A DNA stretch of 12,584 bases from Hepatobacter sp965661165. GTDB taxonomy: Bacteria > Pseudomonadota > Alphaproteobacteria > Holosporales > Hepatobacteraceae. The first letter of the stretch is position 1, and each line of letters opens with the position of its first letter. The notes beneath the pieces are model-generated. The model was not told where the DNA came from and ran no database searches. It saw only the letters and a list, made by a program, of their open reading frames with translations. This document shows positions 7,327 through 12,584 of the stretch, one piece after another. The stretch is from assembly GCA_965661165.1 (NCBI GenBank), contig CBFICL010000028.1, positions 1 through 12,584 of the forward strand. The letters are read 5' to 3'. A program made the position numbers and the translations under genes.

Positions 7327-7661
7327 ACAAACTCCCCAATCACTTTGTTATTTTTATGTAAAATGTATATTTATTTTATCTTTTTCAAGAAAAAAAATAA
7401 AAATTAAGTACTAAAAAACCTTTATCAGCTATTCACGCCTGTTTTGTTTTTTTTAATCAAGACAGCAAGTTTGCGAGAGGATGGGGGCGCCGGAGAAAAG
7501 GGAGGATAAGGCGCGGGCGTGCGAACAAAACATCCAGGGGCGGCAAAAAACACCCCTTTCAGTTGAATGTCAAAAAAATGCTGATCCCGCCAGGAGAAAG
7601 GGCCGCTTTTAGTGCGGTGATCCGTCCCAAAAGATAGGTGAGCTGTTCCTATGACAGGCGT
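7327..7661. promoter_or_regulatory. 335-base intergenic stretch upstream of the 465-aa orphan, with a very AT-rich block
   Basis: No gene is supported here. Bases 7333-7338 are the Shine-Dalgarno of the orphan ending at 7326. Bases 7345-7425 are strikingly AT-rich in an otherwise balanced sequence and should hold its promoter. A TTGAAA hexamer lies at 7388-7383 on the minus strand, but no -10 at proper spacing is convincing. The rest (7450-7660) is GC-richer, with several purine-rich patches, short frames only, and a hairpin at 7536-7557. Confidence 0.4.
7536..7557 (-). terminator. Possible weak hairpin downstream of the frameshifted orphan gene
   Basis: The arms AGGGGCG (7536-7542) and CACCCCT (7551-7557) pair over 7 bp with one G-U wobble around an 8-base loop. 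On the minus strand it lies about 105 bases after the stop of the split orphan gene and is followed by a short TTTTG rather than a full U-tract. It is therefore at best a weak terminator, and it could equally be a chance stem. Confidence 0.25.
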
Positions 7662-8389
7662 TTATCTTGAACCATACACTGTGGTAGGTGCAGACCAAGG
7701 AGACCTTTGTGGGGCCACAAAACCGACGGTGGGCTGTGAAATGTGCATATTGCTTAGAGATGAGGATAACGAAGCCATGTCAGTCCCCGGATCTTCGTAG
7801 ACAGGCGCATAGGAAGGTGTGGAAAAGTGCCCATGACCATCAGGTGAGGGTGTGTTTGTATCAGCGTGGTGGGCGCTGAGATAAGAAGTACTCCCATAAG
7901 GGACGTCAGACAATGCGTATCCATAACAAGGTGTTTGTGGATAAGCTGGATACAAACTGGGCGCTGCTACATCATAGGAGGCAATGCGTGACTCACGATT
8001 GTGTGGTTGATGGTTTTGACCTTTCTTCTTCTTTTTCTTTTTTGGATTCTGAGTGTTGGGAGTGGCAAAATTTGCTTCTCGTCTTGCCATTTTTCTGCCG
8101 TGAGAGTGACAGGATCAATGAGGGGCTCGGCAAGCGCCTCTTCCTCGTCCTCCACGTATTGCACAAAAGAGGGGGCGGAAGGTGTTGTTGATGAGGCAAG
8201 GTCAGAAGGGTGAAACGTGGGGTTACATAGGAGGGAGCGATTATCATCAAATTCTGCTATGCGCGTATCATTCAACAAAGCTTTGAGAGAACTGCCATCC
8301 AAATGCTGATAGGATACAGGAAGAGGAGGGGCTGAGGGTGAAAGGGTTTGCTCGTAGGATGTATAAGCATAAGCATCGCCATCATACAT
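7662..8389 (-). pseudogene. Orphan gene split over two frames: Tyr/Pro/Ser-rich protein with Lys-rich linker
   Basis: Two overlapping minus-strand frames look like one gene of about 242 codons. The first (8389 to 7967) starts MYDGDAYAYTSYEQ and contains SSLKALLNDTRIAEFDDNRS and an acidic VEDEEEALAEPLIDP segment. The second frame is open from 8114 to its stop at 7662. It continues with ATPNTQNPKKKKKKKGQN and then a Tyr/Pro/Ser-rich tail (SLYPAYPQTPCYGYALSDVP; SLSSSLSNMHISQ).
Frame two is -1 relative to frame one. Adding one A to the A5 run at 8094-8090 gives ...TLTAEKMARREANF..., and slippage in the A6 run at 8043-8038 would also join them. It may be a recent frameshift, a sequencing error, or a programmed or phase-variable site.
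No family is recognised and no signal peptide or good ribosome binding site is seen at 8389; an in-frame TAA lies shortly upstream. The composition resembles the neighbouring 465-aa orphan, but no shared motif is visible. Confidence 0.5.
8020..8043 (-). repeat. 24-base purine tract (A/G only on the minus strand) inside the split orphan gene
   Basis: On the minus strand the tract is A6-G-A5-GAAGAAG-AAA-GG, with a mirror-like poly-pyrimidine run on the plus strand. It encodes seven lysines in frame two and a K/R stretch in frame one. Runs of five or six A's are typical sites of replication, transcription or ribosomal slippage. Both reading frames are open across the tract, so a slip here would fuse the two halves of the gene. 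Confidence 0.7.
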
Positions 8390-8494
8390 GGCGGAAAGAG
8401 AGGCATGTTAAAAAACCTTTTGTTTGGCAATGTGTGTCATGATCCCGCTGCTTGGGGGGCGATGTAGGCCTTCGTGCAGGGGGCATGAAAAGGG

Positions 8495-8521
8495 TCTTCC
8501 CTTACGGGAGGAGGTGATCAT
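8495..8521 (+). promoter_or_regulatory. Near-ideal Shine-Dalgarno partly sequestered in a 7-bp hairpin
   Basis: GGAGGTGATC at 8510-8519 is complementary to ten bases at the usual bacterial 16S rRNA 3' end and sits seven bases (from the GGAGG core) before ATG 8522. Immediately upstream, TCTTCCC (8495-8501), a TTAC loop, and GGGAGGA (8506-8512) form a 7-bp stem with one G-U pair. The right arm of this stem overlaps the start of the Shine-Dalgarno. Such an arrangement could modulate translation, but the regulatory role is inference. Confidence 0.45.
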
Positions 8522-8608
8522 ATGACTAAGGAAGCCGCCTCTTATCAAAGCCGTATAAGCTTGTGGAATATTTTGGGGGCAGGGTGCCCAAGATCAGGGG
8601 ACACCTGA
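8522..8608 (+). CDS. Possible 28-aa small protein or leader peptide
   Basis: ATG 8522 opens a 28-codon frame ending at TGA 8606-8608. The product is MTKEAASYQSRISLWNIL followed by GAGCPRSGDT. It is unrecognised, has no membrane segment, and has one Cys near the end. Its main support is the exceptionally strong ribosome binding site, which is stronger than that of any other gene in the window. It is oriented against both neighbours: murA ends convergently 11 bases beyond its stop, and the split orphan gene starts divergently to its left. A chance purine-rich sequence before a random ATG is the main alternative. Confidence 0.35.
   Translation: MTKEAASYQSRISLWNILGAGCPRSGDT
8583..8605 (-). terminator. 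Hairpin just after murA, possible terminator
   Basis: Bases GGTGCCC (8583-8589) pair with GGG-A-CACC (8598-8605), giving a 7-bp GC-rich stem with a single bulged A and an 8-base loop. It begins about 14 bases beyond the murA stop on the minus strand. There is no U-tract after it, so it is not a textbook intrinsic terminator. It also covers the end of the 28-codon plus-strand ORF. Confidence 0.3.
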
Positions 8609-8618
8609 GGCTTATGAT

Positions 8619-9929
8619 TTACAATGCGCGGGGTGTTTCGGCCTTCTGAGCAGGACCATCGCCCGGTATGCGCCGAATATCTGCGCCACATCCTGCCAAT
8701 TTTTGCTCAAGATTGTAATAGCCCCGATCAAGGTGATAAAGCCGCTGGATGATGCTTTCGCCTCGTGTGGCCAAAGCCGCCAGCACAAGACAGGCCGAAG
8801 CCCTGAGGTCGGTGGCCATGAGAGAGGCGTGGGTGAGGCTTTCCCTGCCTTCAATGTGCACAATATGGTTTTTAACAGAGAGCTTGGCGCCCATACGTAA
8901 CAGCTCAGCCACATGCATCAGGCGGTTTTCAAAAATGGTTTCTTGAATTTGGCTTTGGCCGTTGACAAGGGTGAGCAGAGCCATGGTTTGCGCCTGCAGG
9001 TCGGTGGGAAAGCCAGGATAAGGTGCCGTTTGAATATTCACCCCCTGCATGTCGTGGGGGAGGGGGCTGTTGACACGTATGTGCTTGTCCTGCTCATCAA
9101 AAGCAACCCCCATGTCTTGAAGCAGGGAGACAAACGTTGGCAGCAAATCGAGGGTGGTGTTGTCAAGATACACATCGCCGCCCGTGATCGTGGCCGCCAG
9201 GATGTATGTGCCGGTTTCAATGCGATCAGGAAGCACCGCGTGTGTGGTGCCATGAAGGCTGGATGTGCCCGTGATGGTGAGGGTGCGTGTACCCAAGCCT
9301 TCGATGGTGGCGCCCATAGAGATAAGGCAGGTGGCCAGATCTGTGATTTCGGGCTCGGTGGCAGCATTGTGAATGGTGGTGTCGCCGCGAGCCAAGGTTG
9401 CCGCCATCAGCAAATTGGCTGTCCCTGTGACGGAAACAGAAGGAAAGGTGTAAACGCCGCCGCAGAGCCCGCCCTGTGGTGCCCGTGCATGAATATAACC
9501 GTCTTCTAAGGTGATCAAAGCCCCCAGGCTTTGCAGCGCATCAATGTGAAGATTAACGGGCCTCAGGCCAATAGCGCATCCCCCTGGCAAGGAAACATGG
9601 GCATGCCCGTGGCGTGCAAGCAGAGGCCCTAAGACCAAAATCGATGCACGCATCTTGCGCACAATGTCATAGGGTGCTTTCTCTGTCTGGATGGTGGGCG
9701 TGCACAAAACAATCTTTTTCTGAGTTTGATGATAATGGGCATTCACACCTAAATACTGAAGCAAACGCATCATGGTGAAGGTGTCGGCTAAAGGGGGGGC
9801 GTTGTGAAGGTGAAGCGGATCGGTTGTCAGCAGTGAAGCCGTCATTAAAGGGAGAAGCGCATTTTTGGCGCCGTCAATGGCAACGCGCCCACACAGCGCA
9901 TGCCCCCCTGAAATAACCAGTCTATCCAA
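8619..9929 (-). CDS. murA: UDP-N-acetylglucosamine 1-carboxyvinyltransferase MurA
   Basis: MurA transfers enolpyruvate from PEP to UDP-GlcNAc, the first committed step of peptidoglycan synthesis in the cytoplasm. The 436-aa length is typical. Conserved elements are all present: K22-N23 in IDGAKNALLPLM, the catalytic loop Cys at 118 in PGGCAIGLRPVNLHI (Cys rather than the fosfomycin-insensitive Asp), DRIETGTYILAA, YPGFPTDLQAQ, the ENRLMHVAELLRMGA segment, and TDLRASACLVLAAL near the C-terminus.
The start is TTG 9929, preceded seven bases upstream by AGGA, which overlaps the dcd stop region; ATT immediately before it is less likely. Only nine bases separate it from dcd, so the two are cotranscribed and probably translationally coupled. 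Confidence 0.97.
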   Translation of the reverse strand: MDRLVISGGHALCGRVAIDGAKNALLPLMTASLLTTDPLHLHNAPPLADTFTMMRLLQYLGVNAHYHQTQKKIVLCTPTIQTEKAPYDIVRKMRASILVLGPLLARHGHAHVSLPGGCAIGLRPVNLHIDALQSLGALITLEDGYIHARAPQGGLCGGVYTFPSVSVTGTANLLMAATLARGDTTIHNAATEPEITDLATCLISMGATIEGLGTRTLTITGTSSLHGTTHAVLPDRIETGTYILAATITGGDVYLDNTTLDLLPTFVSLLQDMGVAFDEQDKHIRVNSPLPHDMQGVNIQTAPYPGFPTDLQAQTMALLTLVNGQSQIQETIFENRLMHVAELLRMGAKLSVKNHIVHIEGRESLTHASLMATDLRASACLVLAALATRGESIIQRLYHLDRGYYNLEQKLAGCGADIRRIPGDGPAQKAETPRAL

Positions 9930-9938
9930 AATGTCGTC

Positions 9939-10505
9939 CTATTTCATATTCTGCACAAAAGGCAACACAACCGAGGCAGGTTGGTTCATATATTTGCCGG
10001 CGCGGTCTTTATAAGACACCTCACACACCTCATCGGCCTTAAGAAACAAAAACTGACACGCGCCTTCAAACGAATAGATCTTGGCTGGCAAGGGGGTGGT
10101 GTTTGAGAATTCTAAGGTCACGTGCCCTTCCCACTCGGGCTCTAGGGGCGTGACATTCACAATAATGCCGCAACGAGCATAGGTGGACTTACCCAAACAC
10201 ACCACCAGCACATCACGAGGGATCTTAAAACGTTCTACCGTGTGGCCAAGAGCAAAACTGTTGGGTGGGATGATACACTCAGGCCCCTTGTGCGTGACAA
10301 AACTGGTGGTGTCAAAATTTTTGGGGTCCACAAGGGTGTGATTGGTGTTGGTAAAAATGCGATACTCATCCCCCACGCGGGCATCATAGCCATAGGAGGA
10401 CAATCCATAAGACACCATGCCGTCACGGGTTTGTCGATCGGCAAACGGAGAGATCATGCCCTCCAGCGCCGCCTCTCGAATCCAACGGTCATTGAGAACA
10501 GACAT
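9939..10505 (-). CDS. dcd: dCTP deaminase
   Basis: Dcd deaminates dCTP to dUTP, the route to dTMP in many Gram-negative bacteria, acting as a cytoplasmic homotrimer. The product is 188 aa. Key motifs are YGLSSYGYDARVGDEYRIF near the N-terminus, GKSTYARCGIIVNVTPLEPE with the Ser and Arg of the active site, and the catalytic Glu at 132 in HVTLEFSNTT. The EVSYKDRAGKYMNQ segment near the end is typical of alphaproteobacterial Dcd. I start it at ATG 10505, where MSVLNDRWIREAALEG aligns with the normal N-terminus; the frame extends to a GTG at 10547 but adds an atypical extension. It lies 87 bases after the M48 protease gene and nine bases before murA. Confidence 0.96.
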   Translation of the reverse strand: MSVLNDRWIREAALEGMISPFADRQTRDGMVSYGLSSYGYDARVGDEYRIFTNTNHTLVDPKNFDTTSFVTHKGPECIIPPNSFALGHTVERFKIPRDVLVVCLGKSTYARCGIIVNVTPLEPEWEGHVTLEFSNTTPLPAKIYSFEGACQFLFLKADEVCEVSYKDRAGKYMNQPASVVLPFVQNMK

Positions 10506-10529
10506 GAGAAAAAGTCCAAAGAAAATCTG

Positions 10530-10561
10530 TGCACCATCATACGGCACTTTTTTTAAAAAAG
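10530..10561 (-). promoter_or_regulatory. Candidate promoter region for dcd-murA with an A/T palindrome
   Basis: On the minus strand, TATGAT at 10541-10536 is a good -10 match and would put the transcript start about 25 bases before the dcd ATG. The -35 position reads TTTCTT, a poor match. Overlapping the spacer is the perfect palindrome TTTTTTAAAAAA (10549-10560), which could bend DNA or mark the end of the upstream transcript. No terminator with a proper stem was found for the M48 gene. Confidence 0.3.
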
Positions 10562-10592
10562 AAATGTCTCTGGCAAAAAAGCGCTGTTCCCC

Positions 10593-11978
10593 CTATGTGA
10601 TGCGGGCTGCATAGGCAATGGCCTGATCTAGATCTTTAAGGTGCACAAACATGGGGTCTTTGGGTTTGATCAAGCGCTTGGCTTTGGCCAAACATGCTTT
10701 GGCTCTTTTGATGTCACCAAGGCGCACGTAATGTTCTGTGAGATAGACAAGCGCCGCACCCTCATGGTGTTTTTTTGACGCAAGAATGCTTAAATAATAC
10801 CAAGGTTCAGCATTGAAGGGCTCAAGGTAAACAGCTTGTCGCAACAGCCCTTCCACCGGCGCATCGCAAGAAGGCATCTGCAGGCAAATGCGGGCTTTGA
10901 GAATATAAAGACTGGCATGGGGCCTTTTGATGTACGCCAGGGCGTCATTGATGGCTTGTAAGGCTTCCTTGTGCTGACCCTGCTCAAAATAGATTTGGGC
11001 ACGAAATTCCGCAATATAAGGTGCGTGGTCTGTCTGTTTTAGGTGATCAAGGTTGTGAAGCGCCTGGTCGAACCTGCCTTGCCGATAATCTGCGATGGCG
11101 AGGGCATAATATTTGAACGGTGATTTTTGCACAAAAGCGTCTTTGCGCACCATATCTGGTTTGTTTTGGTAGGCAAAGATTTTCACCTTCAATCGATCAA
11201 AGCTTTGCTGGAAACATGGTGGCAGATGATGCTGAGCCTTGTTGGCTTTTTGGGCCATACGAATACGCTCAGGCCCCGAAGGGTGGGTTTGCATATAGTT
11301 TCGTTGGGGGTTATAAAGCAGCGCGTTCATATCTTCAATTTTTTGAAATAAGGTGATGGTGCCGGTGGTGGGCCAACCCAACTGATTGAGCAGGTTAAAT
11401 GAAATGATATCCGCCTGCATTTCTTGATCCCGTGTGAAGGACAAGAGGCTGTCGGTGGCCACGCTCTGCCCCACACCTGCGCCCAAAAGAAGCCCGGCAG
11501 GATTTTGCGTCAAGATTGCAAGGAGTGCCCCCAGGCCCACAGACACGAGATAAGGTGTGGTGGCCTTTTTAAAGGCCTCCAGGCGTCCTAAGATATGCCG
11601 GCCCTTTACGTGGCCCGTTTCGTGCGCCAACACCGAAATCACCTCTTCTGCTCGTGTGCACCGCAAAATCAACCCGGTGTTCACCAAGATAAGCGGCCCA
11701 GGCGCCGACAACGCGTTGACGGTGGGGTCGATCACAAGAAACATGCGGACAGCGGCAGGGTTTAGGCCGGCCTTGACGAGGATGGGATCGAGATAGCTGC
11801 GTAAGATGTCTTCCACCTCACAATCACGCACAAGAGAGCCCTTTTGGAAATGAACAGGTGCTGAGATACACGGTGCGTGCCAGCACAAAAAAAGCAAGAG
11901 CATCAGCCAAAACGCGCGCGTGTGTACCCAAAGACATTGCGCAGCGGGAAAGGTGTTGGGAGCGGACGTCTTAACCAT
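10593..11978 (-). CDS. Exported M48 family metalloprotease with TPR-like C-terminal half (BepA-like)
   Basis: Proteins of this build are periplasmic zinc proteases/chaperones of outer-membrane protein quality control; BepA of E. coli is the model. The product is about 461 aa.
Residues about 22-40 (AFWLMLLLFLCWHAPCISA) form a signal peptide. The M48 catalytic motif is H119-E-T-G-H123 in LAHETGHVKGRH, and the third zinc ligand is E186 in QEMQAD. After THPSGPERI the second half (about 260-460) is a helical repeat region with TPR-like units (YALAIADYRQGRFDQALHNL; AQIYFEQGQHKEALQAINDA; YLTEHYVRLGDIKRAKACLA).
I prefer ATG 11978 over the TTG at 11990; neither has a strong Shine-Dalgarno. It follows parB by 33 bases. 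A BepA name is likely but unproven, as other M48-TPR paralogues exist. Confidence 0.9.
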   Translation of the reverse strand: MVKTSAPNTFPAAQCLWVHTRAFWLMLLLFLCWHAPCISAPVHFQKGSLVRDCEVEDILRSYLDPILVKAGLNPAAVRMFLVIDPTVNALSAPGPLILVNTGLILRCTRAEEVISVLAHETGHVKGRHILGRLEAFKKATTPYLVSVGLGALLAILTQNPAGLLLGAGVGQSVATDSLLSFTRDQEMQADIISFNLLNQLGWPTTGTITLFQKIEDMNALLYNPQRNYMQTHPSGPERIRMAQKANKAQHHLPPCFQQSFDRLKVKIFAYQNKPDMVRKDAFVQKSPFKYYALAIADYRQGRFDQALHNLDHLKQTDHAPYIAEFRAQIYFEQGQHKEALQAINDALAYIKRPHASLYILKARICLQMPSCDAPVEGLLRQAVYLEPFNAEPWYYLSILASKKHHEGAALVYLTEHYVRLGDIKRAKACLAKAKRLIKPKDPMFVHLKDLDQAIAYAARIT

Positions 11979-12011
11979 GGTCTCGTACAAATGACAAAAA
12001 GCGGCAACCCT

Positions 12012-12584
12012 TCACGCAGAGGTTGACGGTGGGGGAACAAAAGCCGCGGTGAGTTTTTGAAAAATCATGTCCAAATCACGCGGGTTGTTAAAATGCATTT
12101 GAATAAAACCTCCGTGCTTTTTCAATTTCACAGCGATATCAAGGCCTGTCATTTCTTTGAGCTGATGGCTTAAGGCCTCTTCCTCCGGATGTGTCAGAGG
12201 AGACGTGCCGGGCCTAAGGGCATGGGTGCCTGTTTTTTTAATCTGGCTTGCTGCTTGTTCTGTTTGGCGCACACTCCACCCTTGGTGGATCGCTTTTTCC
12301 GCCAATCCTTCAGCTTCGTCAAGCCCCACCAAGGCGCGCCCATGGCCAGCCGAAAGCTCACCCTTGTTAATGCGTTCTTGTACCGACAGGGGGAGTTTGA
12401 GCAAACGCAACATGTTGGTGAGGTGGGTGCGGCTTTTGCCCAATTTTTCTGACAACATGTCTTGCGTATAATCAAGGTCATGAATCAATTTGTCATAGCC
12501 CCGGGCTTCCTCAATGGGGGAAAGGTCTGCGCGTTGCACATTTTCAAGTAGGCTGATCTCTAACGCATCTTTTTCAGAAATGTC
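12012..12584 (-). CDS. parB: Chromosome partitioning protein ParB, C-terminal 190 residues (5' end outside the window)
   Basis: ParB binds centromere-like parS sites, is a CTPase in characterised members, and works with ParA to segregate chromosome origins. The frame is open to the window edge, so the N-terminal CTP-binding part is missing. The visible portion starts in the conserved stretch EKDALEISLLENVQRADLSP followed by IEEARGYDKL. A helix-turn-helix follows (TQDMLSEKLGKSRTHLTNML), then RLLKLPLSVQERINKGELSAGHGRAL in the central DNA-binding domain. A short dimerisation domain ends the protein (LKKHGGFIQMHFNNPRDLDMIFQKL). This is the chromosomal-type ParB; parA would be expected upstream, outside the window. 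The GTG at 12539 is internal, not a real start. Confidence 0.96.
   Translation of the reverse strand, partial: DISEKDALEISLLENVQRADLSPIEEARGYDKLIHDLDYTQDMLSEKLGKSRTHLTNMLRLLKLPLSVQERINKGELSAGHGRALVGLDEAEGLAEKAIHQGWSVRQTEQAASQIKKTGTHALRPGTSPLTHPEEEALSHQLKEMTGLDIAVKLKKHGGFIQMHFNNPRDLDMIFQKLTAAFVPPPSTSA

Larger units (their letters stand above)
8390..8618. other. 229-base gap between murA and the split orphan gene
   Basis: Apart from the hairpin/Shine-Dalgarno, the 28-codon plus-strand ORF and a stem near 8583-8605, I see nothing firm here. On the minus strand, short frames occur upstream of the orphan start at 8389 (for example a 34-codon one from about 8486 ending across that start), but they have weak or no ribosome binding sites. 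No promoter of good quality for the orphan gene is apparent. Confidence 0.4.

Noticed and set aside
8014..8050. Canonical A-AAA-AAG -1 slippery heptamer in the purine tract
   Set aside because: The heptamer is present, but its zero frame is that of the second half of the gene, not the first. The classic tandem-slip mechanism therefore does not join the halves in the right direction; simple homopolymer slippage remains possible.
7913..8191. 92-codon plus-strand frame opposite the split orphan gene
   Set aside because: It shows no recognisable motif or convincing start signal. The minus strand gives proteins with more consistent composition through the region.
8389..8486. Short minus-strand frames upstream of the split orphan gene, including one ending across its start codon
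   Set aside because: They have only weak or no ribosome binding sites and no recognisable sequence, so I do not call them genes.
8507..8519. Possible 16S rRNA 3'-end fragment, since GGAGGTGATC mirrors the anti-Shine-Dalgarno
   Set aside because: No other rRNA-like sequence surrounds it. A ribosome binding site before ATG 8522 explains it better.
8913..9509. 198-codon plus-strand frame opposite murA
   Set aside because: It lies fully antisense to the well-supported murA. It has no ribosome binding site of note and its composition is that of a reverse-complement shadow.
1..12584. CRISPR arrays, tRNA genes, insertion sequences, toxin-antitoxin or phage-defence modules
   Set aside because: I scanned for direct repeats with spacers, cloverleaf sequences, transposase-like motifs and terminal inverted repeats and found none I could support.

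Overview
The window looks like chromosomal DNA of an alphaproteobacterium of roughly middling GC content. The grounds are the flagellar arrangement (flgB/flgC divergent from fliO-fliP), an overlapping tatD/metallo-beta-lactamase pair, a Dcd whose active-site region reads like alphaproteobacterial dCTP deaminases, and a chromosomal-type ParB. The genus cannot be read from the sequence. The Pro/Ser-rich orphan proteins would suit a host- or protist-associated lineage, but that is inference.

Layout. At 1-432, on the minus strand, are the start of a probable flgC and a complete flgB. From 552 to 6193 a plus-strand run holds a small helical orphan, fliO and fliP (joined by 4-nt overlaps), tatD, a metallo-hydrolase overlapping tatD by 10 nt, and alaS. 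From 12584 back to 8619 a minus-strand run holds parB (5' end outside the window), a signal-peptide-bearing M48 metalloprotease with a helical repeat-like C-terminal half, dcd and murA (murA starts 9 nt after dcd). Between the convergent ends of alaS and murA, about 6194-8618, lies an accessory-looking stretch. It carries two minus-strand genes with no recognisable family and, pointing the other way, a 28-codon ORF with an almost ideal ribosome binding site.

How the genes fit together. The left part serves flagellar assembly: rod proteins FlgB/FlgC, and export-gate proteins FliO/FliP. TatD, AlaRS, MurA, Dcd and ParB are housekeeping functions (nuclease/quality control, tRNA charging, peptidoglycan precursor synthesis, dUTP supply for dTMP, chromosome segregation). 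The M48 protease is probably a periplasmic envelope-quality factor of the BepA type.

Most worth a second look: (1) a 465-aa orphan that combines a signal-peptide-like N-terminus, a helix-turn-helix-like segment and a long Pro/Ser/His-rich tail, and runs 265 nt antisense into the 3' end of alaS; (2) a neighbouring orphan split across two frames at an A-rich tract, explainable by one missing A or by slippage; (3) the 28-codon ORF whose Shine-Dalgarno is half buried in a 7-bp hairpin. I see no transposase, CRISPR array, tRNA or rRNA gene. No known defence system is recognisable.
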